DNA of 64,000 nt from JANPIX01 sp031425195 (lineage in GTDB: Bacteria; Pseudomonadota; Alphaproteobacteria; Rhodobacterales; Rhodobacteraceae): NCBI GenBank assembly GCA_031425195.1, contig JANPIX010000017.1, positions 1-64,000 of the forward strand, given 5' to 3'. Below the pieces are notes generated by a model. It was given only the letters and a program-made list of their open reading frames with translations, made no database searches and was not told the DNA's origin. How positions within the stretch are numbered: position 1 is the first letter of the stretch; every line of letters begins with the position of its first letter. The position numbers and the translations under genes are program-made. Positions 1 to 7,248 of the stretch are shown here, in pieces.

Positions 1-55
1 CACCTTGCGGCGGGGGATTTTGAGTCCCCTGCGTCTACCATTCCGCCACTCGGGC
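1..55 (-). tRNA. tRNA-Leu(CAA), 3' part missing
   Basis: Read on the minus strand from 55, the sequence begins GCCCGAGTGGCGGAATGG, the usual 5' end of a bacterial class II tRNA-Leu. An anticodon stem GGGGA/TCCCC then encloses the loop CTCAAAA, so the anticodon is CAA (reads UUG). The variable arm starts before the window edge. The T arm and 3' acceptor lie outside the window. Confidence 0.9.
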
Positions 56-105
56 CACGCCGGGGTCATTTACCCTGCCCTTCAGGGGCCGTCAATCACC
101 CGTCC

Positions 106-957
106 TTACAACCGATCGGCGGAAAACGTGTCGCACTGGTCCATCTCGCCGGATTTGTAACCCTTGACGAACCATCGTGACCGCTGTTCCGACGTGCCGT
201 GCGTAAACGTGTGGGGCATCGGCCGCTGCCCCGCGGACCGTTGCAGGGTATCGTCGCCGATTTGACGCGCGGCGTTTACCGCCTCTTGAATATCGCCCTC
301 CTGAAGGGTGCCGAACTGTTCGGCGGCAAGGCGCGCCCAGATGCCTGAAAAGCAATCCGCCTGAAGTTCGATGCGCACCGAAATCTCGTTCGATTCCGCC
401 TCGGACACCTGGGCGCGGATCTTGTTCGCCTGCGCCAGAATGCCAAGTTCATCCTGCACATGATGCCCCACTTCGTGCGCGACAACATAGGCGGCGGCGA
501 AATCGCCCTTCGCCCCAAGCCTCTGTTCCAGCGTGGCAAAAAACGCGGTATCCAGATAAATCTGCTTGTCGCCGGGGCAATAGAACGGGCCCGTCGCACC
601 GCTTGCGCCGCCGCAGGCCGATTGCGTCACATCCTTGTACAGAACAAGAACCGTCGGGCGGTACGGTTGCCCCACCTGTTCGTCGAACACCCCGGCCCAG
701 ACCTCTTCGGTGTCGGCCAGCGTCACGGACACGAATTCGCCTGCGGCACGGTCGGCGGGCGTGATTTCCACGGCAACCTGCTCGCCGCCTCCCCCGGTGG
801 GGTCGTTCAACAGGGGGGTCACATCCACCCCAAAGAAATACCCGACAAGCAGCACCACAACCACACCAACCCCGCCGATGCCGCCCGCCCGGCCCGCCGT
901 CGACACTGACCTGCGATCCTCGATGTTCCGGCTTTGCCGGCGTCCGCGCCATTCCAT
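106..957 (-). CDS. Neutral zinc metallopeptidase, YpfJ/KPN_02809-type
   Basis: A 283-aa membrane-anchored protein. It has a charged N-terminus (MEWRGRRQSRN), one predicted membrane span at about residues 27-43, then a periplasmic domain with the zinc motif HEVGH at 161-165. This layout and the opening sequence match the neutral zinc metallopeptidase family (YpfJ-like). The substrate is unknown for the family. An AAGGA sits about 9 bases before the ATG at 957, which supports this start. The gene stands alone, between a tRNA-Leu downstream and the divergent yqaA upstream. A CxxC-like pair around residues 115-127 (SACGG and YCPGD) may form a disulfide in the exported domain, which is my inference. 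Confidence 0.85.
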   Translation of the reverse strand: MEWRGRRQSRNIEDRRSVSTAGRAGGIGGVGVVVVLLVGYFFGVDVTPLLNDPTGGGGEQVAVEITPADRAAGEFVSVTLADTEEVWAGVFDEQVGQPYRPTVLVLYKDVTQSACGGASGATGPFYCPGDKQIYLDTAFFATLEQRLGAKGDFAAAYVVAHEVGHHVQDELGILAQANKIRAQVSEAESNEISVRIELQADCFSGIWARLAAEQFGTLQEGDIQEAVNAARQIGDDTLQRSAGQRPMPHTFTHGTSEQRSRWFVKGYKSGEMDQCDTFSADRL

Positions 958-1086
958 GCTGATCCATCCTTGATGATTTGAGGCAGGTTAAAGGCAGATT
1001 ACCGCGGACCAAAGCCCCTTTCTTGCCGGCCGGTCTTTTATCGGCTCTGGCGCGCTGTTAAGTCAGCGGCAGAATGTGGGGGCCAG

Positions 1087-1674
1087 ATGTTTCGACGGTT
1101 ATATGATTGGACGCTGCGCTGGTCGGGCAGCCGCCGTGCCCCCTATGCCCTTGGGGTGATTTCCTTCGTCGAAAGCTCGTTCTTTCCGATCCCGGCCGAT
1201 GTGCTGTTCGTGCCGATGTGCCTGGCCCGCCCGGACAGGGTCTACCGTCTTGCGCTGATCGCCACTGTCACATCCGTGCTGGGGGGAATCCTTGGATGGA
1301 TGATCGGGTTTTATGCCTTTGATCTGGTGGCCCGTCCGGTGCTGGAAGCCTATGGCAAGATGGACGCCTTCAACGCGCTGCGCGACAATACGGGCGATGG
1401 GGCCATCCTTCTGATGTTGGTCACGTCGGGATTGACCCATCTGCCGCCGATGAAGGTGGTCACCATCCTGTCCGGCGTGATCGCGTTCAATCTGGAACTG
1501 TTCATCCTGTCGGCCATTGTCGCGCGGGGCGGGCGGTTCTACCTGCTGGCCTGGGCGCTGCGCCGCTATGGCGTGTCAGTGACCGGGTTTATCGAGCGTC
1601 GGATGGGCCAGATCGCCCTCGCGCTGACAGCATTGGTGGCCGCTTACTTTGTTTGGAACTGGATCACGCCATGA
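1087..1674 (+). CDS. YqaA/DedA-type inner-membrane protein
   Basis: A 195-aa polytopic membrane protein. The N-terminal stretch with SFVESSFFPIPADVLFVP is the signature of the YqaA branch of the SNARE-associated/DedA superfamily. Later hydrophobic helices include the glycine-rich segment LGGILGWMIGFYAFD. DedA-like proteins are linked to membrane homeostasis and lipid or undecaprenyl-phosphate flipping, but the YqaA branch has no settled role. The stop overlaps the dsbB start in an ATGA tetranucleotide, so the two are probably cotranscribed and translationally coupled. Confidence 0.85.
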   Translation: MFRRLYDWTLRWSGSRRAPYALGVISFVESSFFPIPADVLFVPMCLARPDRVYRLALIATVTSVLGGILGWMIGFYAFDLVARPVLEAYGKMDAFNALRDNTGDGAILLMLVTSGLTHLPPMKVVTILSGVIAFNLELFILSAIVARGGRFYLLAWALRRYGVSVTGFIERRMGQIALALTALVAAYFVWNWITP

Positions 1675-2156
1675 CATCAAGATTTCTCGTGCTGATCGCG
1701 GCAGGCGGATCGGCGGCCCTGCTGGCAGGGGCGTTCGCGTTCCAGTACATCGGCGGCCTTGCCCCCTGCCACCTGTGTCTGGTGCAGCGCTGGCCACATG
1801 CAGCGGCGGTGTTGATCGGTTTGATCGTGCTGGCCCTGCCACGCGGGCCAATGGCGCGGGTGCTGATGCTCGGCGGTGCGGTGGCGGCCGCCACGACGGC
1901 GGGTTACGCGGTTTATCATACCGGGGTTGAACGGGCGTGGTGGGCCGGGCCTGATACCTGCACCTCCGGTTCCATCGAAGGGGTAAGTGCGGGTGATCTG
2001 TTGAACCAGATCATGGCCGCCCCCCTGATCCGCTGTGACGAGGTGGCGTGGTCCATGGGCGGACTGTCGATGGCGTCATGGAACGCCGTGCTGTCGGCAC
2101 TTCTGGCGCTCATCTGGCTGGCCGCATGGCGCAGCGCGGTGCGCGCCGCGTCCTAG
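1671..2156 (+). CDS. dsbB: Disulfide bond formation protein B
   Basis: A 161-aa inner-membrane quinone reductase that reoxidises periplasmic DsbA. The first periplasmic loop carries the CHLC pair (C33, C36), following a hydrophobic first helix, and the second loop carries C97 and C122. These are the four DsbB redox cysteines. I chose the ATG at 1671, which overlaps the yqaA stop by four bases. An upstream in-frame TTG at 1653 would lie inside yqaA and is less likely. The gene overlaps the end of dgt tail-to-tail by four bases. A DsbA-like protein is encoded about 51 kb away in this window. Confidence 0.88.
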   Translation: MTSRFLVLIAAGGSAALLAGAFAFQYIGGLAPCHLCLVQRWPHAAAVLIGLIVLALPRGPMARVLMLGGAVAAATTAGYAVYHTGVERAWWAGPDTCTSGSIEGVSAGDLLNQIMAAPLIRCDEVAWSMGGLSMASWNAVLSALLALIWLAAWRSAVRAAS

Positions 2157-3292
2157 ACTGCCGTCAGGCGGGCGTGTTCCTGAATGGCGAAACGGTCCGT
2201 CATGCCTGACACATAGTCGGCCACGATCCGCGCCAGCGCCGTCTGATCCGCCGCCATCGCCACATCCTGCTGCCATTCCACCGGCAACAGACGGGGGTCC
2301 GCCATGAACATCGGAAACAGGTCGTGCAACACGGCTGACACGCGCGCGCGTTCCTCCATCACCGAAGGCGCGCGGTACATCCGTGTGAACAGAAATGACC
2401 GGACCGCCTTCAAATCCTGAAACAGCGGTTTGGAAAACCGGATGATCGTGGTCCCCATCGCGCGGATATCATCCACCGATTTCGGCTGCGCCGCGTCCAG
2501 CCGGTTTTTGGCGACCGTGATCACATCTTCGACCATCCGCCCGAACACCCGCCGCAGCGCCTCATGCCGACGGCGCATCTTGTCCAGACCGGGATAAAGC
2601 CTGTCGACTTCAACAAAGGCCGGTCCGGTGACGGGAAGCTCCATCAGGTCCGCCTCGGTGAACAGCCCCGACCGCAAGCCGTCATGCAGATCGTGATGCG
2701 AATAGGCGACGTCGTCGGCAATTGCCGCGACCTGCGCTTCGGCACTGGCATGGGTGCCAAGGTCAAGATCCCAGTCGGCATTCGCCTCGGCAAGGGCATA
2801 GGCATAAGGCGGGGCGACCGGCCCGTTGTGTTTCGCCAATCCTTCCAGCGTTTCCCATGTCAGGTTCAACCCGTCGAAATCGGCATAGTGGCGCTCCAAC
2901 CGGGTCACGATCCGCAGCGCCTGGGCATTGTGGTCGAACCCGCCAAAAGGCTCCATCAGCGCCTCGAGCACATCCTCGCCGGTGTGACCAAAGGGGGTGT
3001 GGCCAAGGTCATGCGCCAGGGCCACCGCCTCGGCCAGATCGGTGTTCAAGCCCAGCACACCAGATACCGTGCGCGCCACCTGCGCCACTTCGATGGAATG
3101 GGTCAGGCGGGTGCGGTAATAATCACCCTCGTGTTCCACGAACACCTGCGTCTTGTGTTTGAGCCGGCGAAAGGCGCTGGAATGGATGATGCGGTCACGA
3201 TCCCGCTGAAACTCCGACCGGAAGGTCGATACCGTTTCAGTATGGCGACGGCCGCGCGACTGATCGGGGTGACAGGCATAAGGGGCGGTCAT
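2153..3292 (-). CDS. dgt: Deoxyguanosinetriphosphate triphosphohydrolase-like protein
   Basis: A 379-aa HD-domain hydrolase that cleaves dGTP or other dNTPs to the nucleoside and tripolyphosphate, and so contributes to nucleotide-pool control. The HD metal site is visible as RLTHSIEVAQVAR (His of the HD set), then AHDLGHTPFGHTGE, then the distal Asp in ADDVAYSHHD. The N-terminal SAFRRLKHKTQVF is also typical. Its length fits the shorter Dgt group (about 380 aa) of alphaproteobacteria rather than the 505-aa E. coli enzyme. It is divergent from erpA, with only about 76 bases between the two starts. Confidence 0.92.
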   Translation of the reverse strand: MTAPYACHPDQSRGRRHTETVSTFRSEFQRDRDRIIHSSAFRRLKHKTQVFVEHEGDYYRTRLTHSIEVAQVARTVSGVLGLNTDLAEAVALAHDLGHTPFGHTGEDVLEALMEPFGGFDHNAQALRIVTRLERHYADFDGLNLTWETLEGLAKHNGPVAPPYAYALAEANADWDLDLGTHASAEAQVAAIADDVAYSHHDLHDGLRSGLFTEADLMELPVTGPAFVEVDRLYPGLDKMRRRHEALRRVFGRMVEDVITVAKNRLDAAQPKSVDDIRAMGTTIIRFSKPLFQDLKAVRSFLFTRMYRAPSVMEERARVSAVLHDLFPMFMADPRLLPVEWQQDVAMAADQTALARIVADYVSGMTDRFAIQEHARLTAV

Positions 3293-3368
3293 GACGCGGC
3301 TTTGACTTGTGTGATCATGGGGCCAAGCCTATATTCGTCCTGACCCCGAAATGATACCGGAACGCGTC

Positions 3369-3710
3369 ATGAACATGCCCACGCTGACCCTGCCCCCCCG
3401 CGTGACCGACCGCGCCTTTGCGCGGCTTGCCGAAATTGCGGCGCTGACCGGCGAAACTCGGGCACTGCGGGTGGCCGTCGAAGGCGGCGGCTGTTCCGGG
3501 TTCCAGTACGACATCCGGCTGGACGACGCGGCCAGCGACGATCTGGTTCTGCAAAAGAATGGCCAGACCGTTCTGGTGGATGCCGTGTCACTGCCGTTCC
3601 TGTCGAATGCGGTGATCGACTTTTCCGATGAACTGATCGGTGCGCGGTTCGTGATCGAAAATCCGAACGTGGCAAGCGCCTGCGGGTGTGGCACGTCCTT
3701 TTCGATCTGA
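3369..3710 (+). CDS. erpA: A-type iron-sulfur cluster carrier (ErpA/IscA family)
   Basis: A 113-aa HesB/IscA-like scaffold or carrier that delivers Fe-S clusters to apoproteins. The three cluster cysteines are present: C42 in GGCSGF, and C105 and C107 in ACGCGTSF at the C-terminus. The start is placed at the ATG at 3369 (MNMPTL). An in-frame ATG at 3351 gives six extra residues that look non-conserved, and 3375 is also possible. It lies alone, divergent from dgt and convergent with the transporter gene. ErpA is favoured over IscA because no isc or suf genes are nearby, but the subfamily is not certain. Confidence 0.85.
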   Translation: MNMPTLTLPPRVTDRAFARLAEIAALTGETRALRVAVEGGGCSGFQYDIRLDDAASDDLVLQKNGQTVLVDAVSLPFLSNAVIDFSDELIGARFVIENPNVASACGCGTSFSI

Positions 3711-3713
3711 ACG

Positions 3714-4664
3714 TCAGCGCCCGCCAATCGCCGCGGGCTGCAACAGGGGTTGGCCCGCAGGTTCCGGCCTGACAGGCTTGTCAGTCAACTTTACCAACTC
3801 TTGCCGGGCCATAAGAACGCCTGCAAGGATGATCAGACCGGCCCCCAGAAACACGAAACTGCTCGTCTTTTCGCCAAAAACCAGAATGCCGATGGCGACC
3901 ATCCAGATGAACTGCAAGTTCAAAAGCTGCAACGTCAGCCATGCGGGCAACAGACGCGCCACGACAACCATGATCCACCGCGCGCAAAATACCAGTGCCG
4001 CGTAAAAGCTGATCATCCCGAAATCGCCCAAGGTCATCGGCTCTGCAACAAAGGGCCACAACACGGCCATGCTGCCGGCCAGCGCGAGTTGCGGCAGAAA
4101 CACCTGTGCAAGCGCGTGGGTGTTGTTGCGACAGATGCGCCGGGCAAGAACCACGGAAACCGTGCCCGCCAGACTGCCGATTGCCGCGTAAAGCAGCCCT
4201 GACAGGCTGGACGACGTGCCAACAGTCGGGACCAGGCAGAACAACCCCAGAAATCCAACCGCCAGACAGGCCCAGACCTGCCGATCAGGACGTTCCCCCA
4301 AAAGCACCCGTGACAAGGCCCCCGCCATCAGGGGCATGGCCCCGATGAACAAGAACACCTGCGAAAACGGGATCAGCACAAACGCCTGATAAAAGCCCAG
4401 CGCCGCAATGACCGTGGCAATGGCCCGCCCGAGCATCGCCCAAGGCGCATCGGTCTGGTAAACCCGGGCCACCGGATGGCCGATGTTCGCAACCAACGTC
4501 AGGATCAGGGACAGGACCGCCGCCACCAGAAAAACCTGTGGGGCTGCATAATCCGACGCCACCGCCTTCAGTGCCGCATCAGCACCCGATGCACAAAGCG
4601 TGCCGATCACCATCAGCACGACCCCGGTCAGCACGGATTGGCGCGTCAGTTCCAAATTGTTCAC
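3714..4664 (-). CDS. DMT-superfamily (EamA) transporter
   Basis: A 316-aa protein with about ten hydrophobic helices and two EamA-type halves, typical of drug/metabolite transporters that export amino acids, nucleobases or other small molecules. The first half has the family pattern ALGFYQAFVLIPFSQVFLFIGAMPL and the second VVVARLLPAWLTLQLLNLQFIWMV. Its ATG overlaps the stop of the 359-aa gene in an ATGA. It is therefore the third gene of the operon that starts with the SPSC-repeat protein, and an export role for that system is an inference from position only. The substrate cannot be told from sequence. Confidence 0.85.
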   Translation of the reverse strand: MNNLELTRQSVLTGVVLMVIGTLCASGADAALKAVASDYAAPQVFLVAAVLSLILTLVANIGHPVARVYQTDAPWAMLGRAIATVIAALGFYQAFVLIPFSQVFLFIGAMPLMAGALSRVLLGERPDRQVWACLAVGFLGLFCLVPTVGTSSSLSGLLYAAIGSLAGTVSVVLARRICRNNTHALAQVFLPQLALAGSMAVLWPFVAEPMTLGDFGMISFYAALVFCARWIMVVVARLLPAWLTLQLLNLQFIWMVAIGILVFGEKTSSFVFLGAGLIILAGVLMARQELVKLTDKPVRPEPAGQPLLQPAAIGGR

Positions 4665-5740
4665 CCGGCCCCTAGTCTTTGGCTGCGGGCAAAGGCGGCA
4701 AAGAATTCCCCGAACTGGTCATCGGCCGCTTCGGCTTGCAGCACGATATGCCGCGCAGCAGGCGACAGGGCGCTGGAAAGAGGTTCCCGCATCCCGCACC
4801 AATCACCGCTTCTTCCCGACCCAAGGCCCAACAAGAACATGGAAACTTCCCGCAACGGCAATGCCACGGGCTGCGGCGCGCGTACCATCAGGGTCTGGCC
4901 CGGTGCCACAAGCGGCGCCCGAAAATGAAAGGCGGCACGGCCGACCTTGCCCAAAAGCCAATGGCAAACAAACAGACAGTGACAATCATCACCGTCAACC
5001 ATACCAGAATTCGCCTGAAACGCGAATGATTTTGCCACGTCCTCAACCAATCCGATCCAGGATTCAGGGATGTCCTGGCCGCAGTAGTGCAGGCACAGGC
5101 AGATTTCCGCCAACAGATCCGCGTTCTGTTCAAGATAGGCCAGCGTCCCCGCATGGCGCAGACTTTGCAACACGCGCGGCGGCAGGTCAGGGTCGCGCCG
5201 CCCGTGATCGCTTTGGTAGAACACCAGATGGGTCAGTTCATAGGCAGCCTTGCGATTCGGGATGGCAAAGGTCGCGGGTCGTTCCATGAACCGCAAAAGG
5301 CGGCCGTCCAGATCGCATGGGTGCCAATCTTCCCGCCCCGCCCGTCGCAAAAGATACCGCACCTCGGCACGGTTCAGATCGTTCAGCTCGCTGTCGGGCC
5401 AGCCCTGTTGCACGACCCAATCGGCCAGTTCTCCCGATTTGCCGGCAGGCAGCAGACCCAGGGCTTCGGCCGAAAGTGCTATGGACAGAAAGAACCGGTA
5501 GTATTGCGGAAAAAACGTCATCCGCGCGCCCAGCCCGCCCAGCGGGCCTTCCAGTGCGGCGTGCATGGCCGGGGTCGCCGTCCCACCGGTTTCTTCCAGC
5601 ACCGAAAGCACCTCGGCCACTTCCTTGAGCCAGTAGACGCTGTCCGTCGGCCACCGCGACTGCGCCACAGCGGCCACGAGCGTTTCGTCCGGGCGTGGCT
5701 GCACCGGGCGACGGGACGCAAGATTGACTACGGTCGCCAA
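4661..5740 (-). CDS. Helical protein of unknown function, partner of the SPSC-repeat protein
   Basis: A 359-aa soluble-looking protein. The start is a TTG at 5740 preceded by GGAGG five bases away, a strong ribosome site that overrides the longer open frame. It is rich in amphipathic helices and has eight cysteines, including clusters CLCLHYC (214-220) and CHCLFVC (253-259), plus a YELTHLVFYQSDHG stretch at 168-180. That stretch recalls alpha/alpha-toroid proteins such as terpene-cyclase-like folds, which is a weak impression. From memory a Rhodobacterales-restricted family (DUF6902) looks like this, but I could not check it. It lies 76 bases after the repeat-protein gene and overlaps the transporter start by four bases. 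I do not recognise a catalytic site. Confidence 0.7.
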   Translation of the reverse strand: MATVVNLASRRPVQPRPDETLVAAVAQSRWPTDSVYWLKEVAEVLSVLEETGGTATPAMHAALEGPLGGLGARMTFFPQYYRFFLSIALSAEALGLLPAGKSGELADWVVQQGWPDSELNDLNRAEVRYLLRRAGREDWHPCDLDGRLLRFMERPATFAIPNRKAAYELTHLVFYQSDHGRRDPDLPPRVLQSLRHAGTLAYLEQNADLLAEICLCLHYCGQDIPESWIGLVEDVAKSFAFQANSGMVDGDDCHCLFVCHWLLGKVGRAAFHFRAPLVAPGQTLMVRAPQPVALPLREVSMFLLGLGSGRSGDWCGMREPLSSALSPAARHIVLQAEAADDQFGEFFAAFARSQRLGAG

Positions 5741-5816
5741 GGCGCCCTCCTGCAGGTTTATGAATTGAAAATGCGGGGTCGGCGGGGCGCTGTGCCCATG
5801 CCGACCCCGATCCGTT

Positions 5817-6236
5817 TCAGGCCACCTTGCGCGCAGCAATGGCCACGCCGATCAGGGCCGGCGTATCGACAGCGCAGGATGGCGACAGGTCCAGACCAAG
5901 GCCCGCCATCATGTCGCCCGCAAAGGCCGGTGTTGCACAGGATGGCGACAGGGCCACGCCCATGCCTTCAACCAGACTGTGACCCGCCGTCACGGCACAG
6001 GACGGCGACAGGCTGATCGCGTCCCCCGACATCATGTCGATGCCCGTTGTCACAGCGCAGGATGGCGACAGCGCCACGCCCGCACCATCGGCCATGGCCG
6101 AACCGGTCGTCACAGCGCAGGACGGCGACAGCACCACGCCCGCACCATCGGCCATGGCCGAACCGGTCGTCACGGCGCAGGACGGCGACAGGGCGACGTC
6201 AGTGCCATCAAGGACTGAAAGTTGTTTCGTATTCAT
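5817..6236 (-). CDS. Six-repeat SPSC protein, possible multi-core peptide precursor or beta-solenoid
   Basis: A 139-aa protein made of a 14-residue head (MNTKQLSVLDGTDV), six tandem units of 20-21 residues and a 16-residue tail. Each unit contains LSPSCA. The only cysteines are at 20, 40, 60, 80, 100 and 121. There is no Trp or Tyr and no signal peptide. The ATG at 6236 has AGGAGAG upstream with about nine bases of spacing. It heads an operon with the 359-aa gene and a DMT transporter. It could be a ribosomally made, modified peptide with repeated cores, or a six-turn solenoid with a cysteine ladder. From memory it may match a Rhodobacterales family (DUF6749), unverified. It is real coding sequence: the repeat period is kept in frame. 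Confidence 0.8.
   Translation of the reverse strand: MNTKQLSVLDGTDVALSPSCAVTTGSAMADGAGVVLSPSCAVTTGSAMADGAGVALSPSCAVTTGIDMMSGDAISLSPSCAVTAGHSLVEGMGVALSPSCATPAFAGDMMAGLGLDLSPSCAVDTPALIGVAIAARKVA
5868..6191 (-). repeat. Tandem repeat array, six units of 60-63 bases
   Basis: In-frame LSPSCA blocks occupy 6171-6191, 6111-6131, 6051-6071, 5991-6011, 5931-5951 and 5868-5888. Spacing is exactly 60 bases except the last, which is 63. The units at 6051-6110 and 6111-6170 differ at only two of 60 positions, which points to recent duplication. The others have diverged but keep the CTGTCGCC(A/G)TCC core. Confidence 0.92.
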
Positions 6237-6468
6237 GTGGAAATCTCTCCTGATTGGTGTGTTTCCACAGGCTATCAGGCGCAGTTTTCACTGTGGCGCG
6301 AGTATTTGAGTTGTCCACCGCTTTAAGTTGTTATCCCCAAATACACCTTTCAGTCCACAATCCATACACAGGACTCTGCGCAGAGTTGTGCACGTCGCGG
6401 GCTAAATCATCGGATTGCTGGCCGGAAATTTGGGCTTTAGGGTGGCCCATGACCATCCGGGAGCAGCC
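6237..6468. promoter_or_regulatory. AT-richer divergent promoter region with DnaA-box-like motifs
   Basis: This 232-base gap separates the SPSC-repeat gene (minus) from xth (plus) and must hold both promoters. Three 9-mers match TT(A/T)TNCACA with one mismatch: 6236-6244 (minus strand), 6261-6269 (GTTTCCACA) and 6331-6339 (TTATCCCCA). Two more have two mismatches, at 6311-6319 and 6386-6394. The clustering could be chance in a short AT-richer stretch. Confidence 0.35.
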
Positions 6469-7248
6469 ATGAAGATCGCCACGTTCAATATCAACGGGGT
6501 CAAAGCCCGAATCGAAACGTTAACAGCCTGGCTTCAGCGCAGCGCGCCTGACGTGGCGGTGCTGCAGGAAATCAAATCGCAGGACGAAGGTTTTCCGCGC
6601 GGTCTGATCGAGGATCTGGGCTATTCTGTGGAAACCCACGGGCAGAAAGGGTTCAACGGCGTGGCTATCCTGTCGCGGCTTCCGCTGGAGGATGTGACGC
6701 GCGGGCTGCCCGGTGACGACAGCGACGAACACTCCCGCTGGATCGAGGCGACTGTGATCGGCACCATCGCCGTGCGGATCGTGGGGCTGTATCTTCCCAA
6801 CGGAAACCCCGCGCCCGGGCCGAAGTATGATTACAAACTTGGCTGGATGGAACGGATGCGCAAGCGGGCAAAGGTGCTCCTCGCAACAGAACAGCCGGTC
6901 GTGATGGCGGGCGATTACAACGTGATCCCGCAGGAAATTGACGCCGCCCGCCCGCAGGCCTGGGTCACGGATGCGTTGTTCCTGCCCGAAAGCCGCGCCG
7001 CCTATCGCCGCATCCTCAACCTTGGATTTACCGAGGCGTTTCGCACCCGCTATCCGGGGCCGGGGCACTATTCGTTCTGGGACTATCAGGCGAATTCCTG
7101 GGAACGCAACAACGGCATCCGGATCGACCACATGCTTCTGTCACCGCAGGCCGCCGATCTGATGGAAGACGTGGGGATCGAACGCGATGAACGCGCCCGC
7201 GAAAAACCGTCCGATCACGTACCCGTCTGGCTGACGCTGCGCGCCTGA
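6469..7248 (+). CDS. xth: Exodeoxyribonuclease III
   Basis: A 259-aa AP endonuclease and 3'-5' exonuclease of base-excision repair. The EEP-fold motifs are clear: KIATFNINGVKAR at the start, LQEIKSQDEGFP with the catalytic Glu, GLYLPNGNP, MAGDYNVIPQEID, and the final KPSDHVPVW with the catalytic Asp-His. The start is the ATG at 6469, where MKIATFN is the family N-terminus and GGGAGCAG lies just before it. An upstream in-frame ATG at 6415 gives an extra 18 residues that are not conserved. Its 3' end overlaps the convergent monooxygenase gene by 34 bases. Confidence 0.95.
   Translation: MKIATFNINGVKARIETLTAWLQRSAPDVAVLQEIKSQDEGFPRGLIEDLGYSVETHGQKGFNGVAILSRLPLEDVTRGLPGDDSDEHSRWIEATVIGTIAVRIVGLYLPNGNPAPGPKYDYKLGWMERMRKRAKVLLATEQPVVMAGDYNVIPQEIDAARPQAWVTDALFLPESRAAYRRILNLGFTEAFRTRYPGPGHYSFWDYQANSWERNNGIRIDHMLLSPQAADLMEDVGIERDERAREKPSDHVPVWLTLRA

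Noticed and set aside
5868..6191. CRISPR-like periodic repeat
   Set aside because: The 60-base period is in the reading frame, has no variable spacers and encodes a regular protein repeat.
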